From positions 62,001 through 126,000 of the forward strand of contig SZNP01000001.1 in assembly GCA_005239435.1 (NCBI GenBank): a stretch of DNA of 64,000 bases, written 5' to 3'. The notes below the pieces were generated by a model. It searched no databases. It was not told the DNA's origin and was given only the letters and a program-made list of their open reading frames with translations. Shown piece by piece: positions 61,006 to 64,000 of this stretch. Source of the DNA: Halorussus salinisoli (GTDB lineage: Archaea; Halobacteriota; Halobacteria; Halobacteriales; Haladaptataceae). The position numbers were made by a program, and so were the translations under genes. The first letter of the stretch is position 1, and every line of letters starts with the position of its first letter.

Positions 61006-62007
61006 TCAGAGTTCGAGTAGGAGTTCCTCGCCCTCTTTCTCGAACTCAGTCCCGAACGCCGCCGATAGCTCACGCATCCGCGACCTGCTCCACTCCGCCG
61101 CGTCCGAACTCGCTTCGTGGACCGCGAAGTCGTAGATTTCGGTCGGCACGAGTCGCAGTTCCGAGATTTCACCGCCTTCGACCGCGACCTCGAAGAGGAA
61201 GCTCCGGTCGTTGCGCAGGTTCGAGTCCACGGCGTAGTCGTCCACGAAGTCGCCGCAGTCGTACAGAATCGGCGTCCCGTTGTGGACCTCGACGCCCTGA
61301 AAGACGTGGGCGCTGTGGCCGTGAATCAGGTCCACCCCGCGCTCGGCGAGCCAGCGGCCGAACCGCCGGAAGTGGTCGGGTGGCTCTTCGACCATGTTGG
61401 GTCCCCAGTGGAGCGACGCCACCAGCAAGTCGGGGTCGGTTTCGCGGGCGTGGGCCAGCATCTCGGCCATCGTCTCGCAGGCCTCGCCCTCGTTCGAGAG
61501 GTCGAGATACGCCGTTCCGGGGTCGTCGGGACCGGCCGCGAACTCGGGCGTGTTGTCTGTCGCCGAGACGAACGCGATTCGGAGATTCTCGTCGTCGGAC
61601 TTCTCTATTTCGACCGCGGCCGGACGCCGCGCGTCCTCGCGGTCCTCGCCAGCACCGGAGCGGCCGATGCCCGCCGAGTCGAGGTGGTCGAGCGTGTCGA
61701 GGAGGGCGGTCTCGCCGTAGTCCATGAGGTGGTTGTTCGCGAGACTCGCCCACTCGACGCCCGCCGCGTCGAGCGCGGGCACCGCCCAGTCCGGGTCGGC
61801 CCGGAAGTGAAACGGTCGACGCGTTCTGGTCCACCGCTCGCCGCGCGTCGAGAGGCAACACTCCAAGTTGACGAACACGCCGTCGAGCGCGCGCAGGCGG
61901 TCGGCGAGATTCCCCCAGACGGCGGCCGCCGGACGCCGTTCGTGACGCTGGCGCTCGTCCACCTTCCGGCCGAGCATCACGTCGCCCGTGAAGCCGAGTC
62001 GTGGCAC
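61006..62007 (-). CDS. CapA-family metallophosphatase-like protein
   Basis: A 333-residue protein of the CapA/PgsA family: LGFTGDVMLGRKVDERQRHE at the N-terminus (GDVMLG metal site), FVNLECCLSTRGERW, VEWASLANNHLMDYGETALL, LLVASLHWGPNMVEEPPDHF and GVDLIHGHSAHVFQGVEVHN. CapA proteins are linked to poly-gamma-glutamate synthesis in bacteria, and many archaeal ones are of unknown phosphatase activity. No signal peptide. The stop abuts the convergent 4-TM gene with no gap. Confidence 0.9.
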   Translation of the reverse strand: MPRLGFTGDVMLGRKVDERQRHERRPAAAVWGNLADRLRALDGVFVNLECCLSTRGERWTRTRRPFHFRADPDWAVPALDAAGVEWASLANNHLMDYGETALLDTLDHLDSAGIGRSGAGEDREDARRPAAVEIEKSDDENLRIAFVSATDNTPEFAAGPDDPGTAYLDLSNEGEACETMAEMLAHARETDPDLLVASLHWGPNMVEEPPDHFRRFGRWLAERGVDLIHGHSAHVFQGVEVHNGTPILYDCGDFVDDYAVDSNLRNDRSFLFEVAVEGGEISELRLVPTEIYDFAVHEASSDAAEWSRSRMRELSAAFGTEFEKEGEELLLEL

Positions 62008-62414
62008 GTGTTTTCACCCCCCTATTTCGTTTGGAGAGCGACCGGCAAAAGGTTCCGGCCTCCGCGGGACGTCCCGGTCGGACCACGGAAAGAATCGTAC
62101 TTATTTATATAAAATCCGTATTCATTTCCTAAATATTGGAGAATATTGCCGAAGGTCCGGATTCGTCGTCCGAGGGCGACCGCTCGAATCGACGCGGTCG
62201 GCGCGGCCGCTCGACTCGAACCGGGCGTCGTATCGACGACTCGGCCAGTAGCGGCCGAGGACCCCACTCCGTCGGACGATCGGCAGTTCCTCGAACGAAC
62301 GTCTACGGCGCGTCTCTCCCGTTTCGGTTTGGGCCAGATAATCGGGCTTTCAGGCGCTGTACTGTCGGTATTTCCTCGAATAAGTATATCTCCTCTGCCG
62401 TCCTCTAGACGGTC
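62008..62414. other. Divergent promoter region between capA-like and 4-TM gene
   Basis: 407 bases. TATA-like sequences lie at about 62100-62117 (TTATTTATATAAAATCC) and at 62382-62390 (AAGTATAT, 25 bases before the ATG at 62415). The middle is GC-rich, with no gene or repeat that I can support. Confidence 0.5.
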
Positions 62415-62900
62415 ATGGCTTCTAATACCCAAACTGAAGCGGAGAGTCTCGTCGGTGAAGAAACTGTAGAGGGAGTCGGAACGGTAGAACGAACGTGGTC
62501 GAGTGCGATTCTCGGCGGACTCGCGGGCGGCCTCGTCTTCGGCGTCCTGCTCCAGACGATGGGGATGATGCCCGCCATCGCCTCGCTCTACGGCATGGAG
62601 AGCGTCGTCGTCGGGTGGACGGCCCACCTGTTCCACAGCGTCGTGTTCGCGCTGGTCTTCGCGGCCGCAGTGGTCCGCACGGACTACCGGGACGCGGAAC
62701 TCGGACCGATTACCGCGCTCGGAGCGGGGTACGGTGTCGTCCTCTGGTTCGTCGCGGCGGCTATCGCGATGCCCCTCTGGATGGGCGCACTCGGGATGGA
62801 TGCTCCTGCGATTCCGAACCTCGACGCGAGCAGTCTCGTCGGCCACGTCCTCTACGGCGTGGTGCTCGGCGCGGTGTTCGCAGTCGCGCGGCGGCGCTGA
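62415..62900 (+). CDS. 4-TM HLFHS-motif membrane protein, paralogue 2
   Basis: A 161-residue membrane protein. It has an N-terminal polar part of 25 residues, then AILGGLAGGLVFGVLLQTMG, ASLYGMESVVVGWTAHLFHS, VVFALVFAAAVVRTDYRDAE, LGAGYGVVLWFVAAAIAMPL and SLVGHVLYGVVLGAVFAVAR. It aligns over the whole length with the genes at 60541 and 63060. The function is unknown. Confidence 0.82.
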   Translation: MASNTQTEAESLVGEETVEGVGTVERTWSSAILGGLAGGLVFGVLLQTMGMMPAIASLYGMESVVVGWTAHLFHSVVFALVFAAAVVRTDYRDAELGPITALGAGYGVVLWFVAAAIAMPLWMGALGMDAPAIPNLDASSLVGHVLYGVVLGAVFAVARRR

Positions 62901-63059
62901 ACGATTTTTCCGAACGTCGAGAACCGACCTCCCGACGCCGCAGGAAGGTGACGGATAAGTATCAATTTCGCCCGATAATCGGTCGTGACTCCTCGTCGCT
63001 GGCGTGAACGGTGCGAACGAACGCGCCAGTTTTTGAGCCACGGTACCAGAGTACAGAAT

Positions 63060-63524
63060 ATGGCCGAAGCCGAAACCACGGTTCGACGCGAGCGGCGCGA
63101 CGAGAGTCGGTGGCTCGGCGCGGCGGTCGCCGGACTCGCTGGCGGACTCGTCTTCGGTCTCTATCTCCAGTTCGTCGTTGGCGTCCTTCCGCCGCGGGCG
63201 ACGGCCGACGGCGTGGGGTCGCTGGCGTTCGATTGGGCCGTCCACCTGTTCCACAGTCTCGTGTTCGCCGTCGTCTACGCCGAACTCGTGAGTTGGTCGC
63301 ACCTCGCGCGCTACGCCGACCGCCCCGCGACCGGGGCAGCGGTGGGCGCTGGCTACGGCGTCGTCCTCTGGGCCCTCGCTACTCTCGCCATCGTGGCGTT
63401 CTGGGCCGTGGCGAACACCGTCTGGATACTTCCGATTCCGGGGCCGAACCTCGAAAGCCTCGTCGGCCACGTCCTCTACGGCGTGGTCCTCGGTACCGTC
63501 TTTGCGGTCGTCCGCCGGGCGTGA
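63060..63524 (+). CDS. 4-TM HLFHS-motif membrane protein, paralogue 3
   Basis: A 154-residue membrane protein. AAVAGLAGGLVFGLYLQFVV, LAFDWAVHLFHSLVFAVVYA, VGAGYGVVLWALATLAIVAF and SLVGHVLYGVVLGTVFAVVR match paralogues 1 and 2. The sequence between TM1 and TM2 has diverged (GVLPPRATADGVGS). Its start MAEAETTVRRERRD is at the family position, 160 bases after paralogue 2. Confidence 0.82.
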   Translation: MAEAETTVRRERRDESRWLGAAVAGLAGGLVFGLYLQFVVGVLPPRATADGVGSLAFDWAVHLFHSLVFAVVYAELVSWSHLARYADRPATGAAVGAGYGVVLWALATLAIVAFWAVANTVWILPIPGPNLESLVGHVLYGVVLGTVFAVVRRA

Positions 63525-63579
63525 GTCGGACGCCCGGCCGTCCCGCTACTCCTCGCAGTGTCGTCTTCCCGTCGCTCCG

Positions 63580-64000
63580 CTACTCCTCGTCTTCGATGGT
63601 CGAGTCCTCGGGGCCTCCGCTGGCTTCGTTGTACATTTCCTTTATGGCCTTCTCGAGCTGGGGATTCCCACCACCGGGCTGGTTTCCGAACGAGAACTCG
63701 CCCTTCCCGTCGATGGACACCCCTTCCGTCCAGCGTTCGTGGGGGTTCTCGCGCTCCTCGCGGAATGTGGACATGAACTCGTAGTTGTACTCCTGGTTCT
63801 CCTTCTCCTGCGGGAAACTCGCGGGGACGGGGACGGTCTCGCCCATCTCCTCCAGCGCGGCGTGCCACTGGTTCTGGTGCATCGTGTCGCGGGCGATGAG
63901 GTACGCGAGCATGTCCTTCATCCCCGGGTCGTCGGTCATCTCGTAGAGGCGAGTCGCCAACAGTCGGCCGGTGGATTCGGCCATGATGTTGGCGTACATG
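63580..64000 (-). CDS. Manganese catalase, C-terminal part (truncated by window edge)
   Basis: The last 139 residues of a dimanganese catalase. Visible are NIMAESTGRLLATRLYEMTD and MLAYLIARDTMHQNQWHAAL with the metal-ligating Glu/His of the four-helix bundle, then the C-terminal region (FSFGNQPGGGNPQLEKAIKE and the acidic end). The N-terminal half, with the first metal ligands, lies right of the window. It breaks down hydrogen peroxide. It is convergent with the third 4-TM gene. Confidence 0.9.
   Translation of the reverse strand, partial: MYANIMAESTGRLLATRLYEMTDDPGMKDMLAYLIARDTMHQNQWHAALEEMGETVPVPASFPQEKENQEYNYEFMSTFREERENPHERWTEGVSIDGKGEFSFGNQPGGGNPQLEKAIKEMYNEASGGPEDSTIEDEE

Noticed and set aside
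62022..63470. 482-codon minus-strand frame opposite the 4-TM genes.
   Set aside because: It is Arg/Glu/His-rich, crosses promoters and two conserved plus-strand genes, and has no family resemblance.
1..64000. tRNA genes as attachment sites or elsewhere in the window.
   Set aside because: No segment with the typical TPsiC arm plus acceptor pairing was found by eye; a covariance search such as tRNAscan would be decisive.

Overview
The window is a stretch of chromosome from an extremely halophilic archaeon (class Halobacteria). It has high GC and very acidic predicted proteins. Many genes start at or just after a TATA-like box with no leader. The family set is haloarchaeal: bat-type HTH_10, HalOD1, conditioned-medium-induced protein 4, KptA with an N-terminal zinc ribbon, and many short conserved haloarchaeal proteins. 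The genus cannot be fixed from this sequence; the Halorussus/Haladaptatus neighbourhood is a guess. No tRNA, rRNA, CRISPR array, replication origin or complete insertion sequence was seen.

Layout. 1-5.3 kb: an edge-truncated sulfatase-like gene, a NifU C-terminal domain protein, a small conserved protein, an HTH_10 regulator, an alpha/beta hydrolase and a DHH (RecJ-like) phosphoesterase. 5.7-9.7 kb: kptA (tRNA 2'-phosphotransferase) is cut in two by a 3.34-kb integrated element bounded by a perfect 14-bp direct repeat. The element carries a tyrosine integrase, an accessory DNA-binding protein and one membrane cargo gene. 10-20.4 kb: tetrapyrrole genes hemD-hemC, hemL and hemB, interspersed with a Tat-exported protein and its overlapping partner, and an ammonium transporter fused to a P-II domain. 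20.5-25.8 kb: a DedA protein, a large membrane Fe-S oxidoreductase, and a biotin ECF transporter (bioY-ecfA-ecfT) with a BirA-like operator. 25.9-29.8 kb: cmi4, a Cas4-like pseudogene with one nonsense codon, a HalOD1 protein, Sua5, and a glutaredoxin/redoxin pair.

29.9-45 kb: a CNNM/CorC-type transporter, one PiT-like permease, DUF5828, a cupin pair, CstA, an ArsA/Get3-type ATPase with a small partner, small membrane proteins, upp, UspA and an S9 peptidase. 45.2-49.6 kb: a TAXI-TRAP transporter operon (binding protein, DUF1850, fused permease). 49.8-57 kb: a type-IV prepilin peptidase, a 2Fe-2S ferredoxin, two tandem PiT phosphate permeases, serA and htpX. 57.2-64 kb: an MFS transporter, a coiled-coil protein, threonine synthase, three paralogous 4-TM HLFHS-motif membrane proteins surrounding a CapA-type phosphoesterase, and the C-terminal part of a manganese catalase cut by the window edge.

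The most notable features are as follows. (1) The element in kptA has its attachment core at the codons for the invariant LRH motif and carries inverted TGGTGCAA arm motifs on both sides of the core; one arm cluster overlaps the integrase-operon promoter. (2) The putative BirA operator encloses the bioY TATA region. (3) A dispersed repeat family (hairpin plus G-rich tail) occurs in three intergenic regions. (4) A set of three related small membrane proteins of unknown function lies near the right end.
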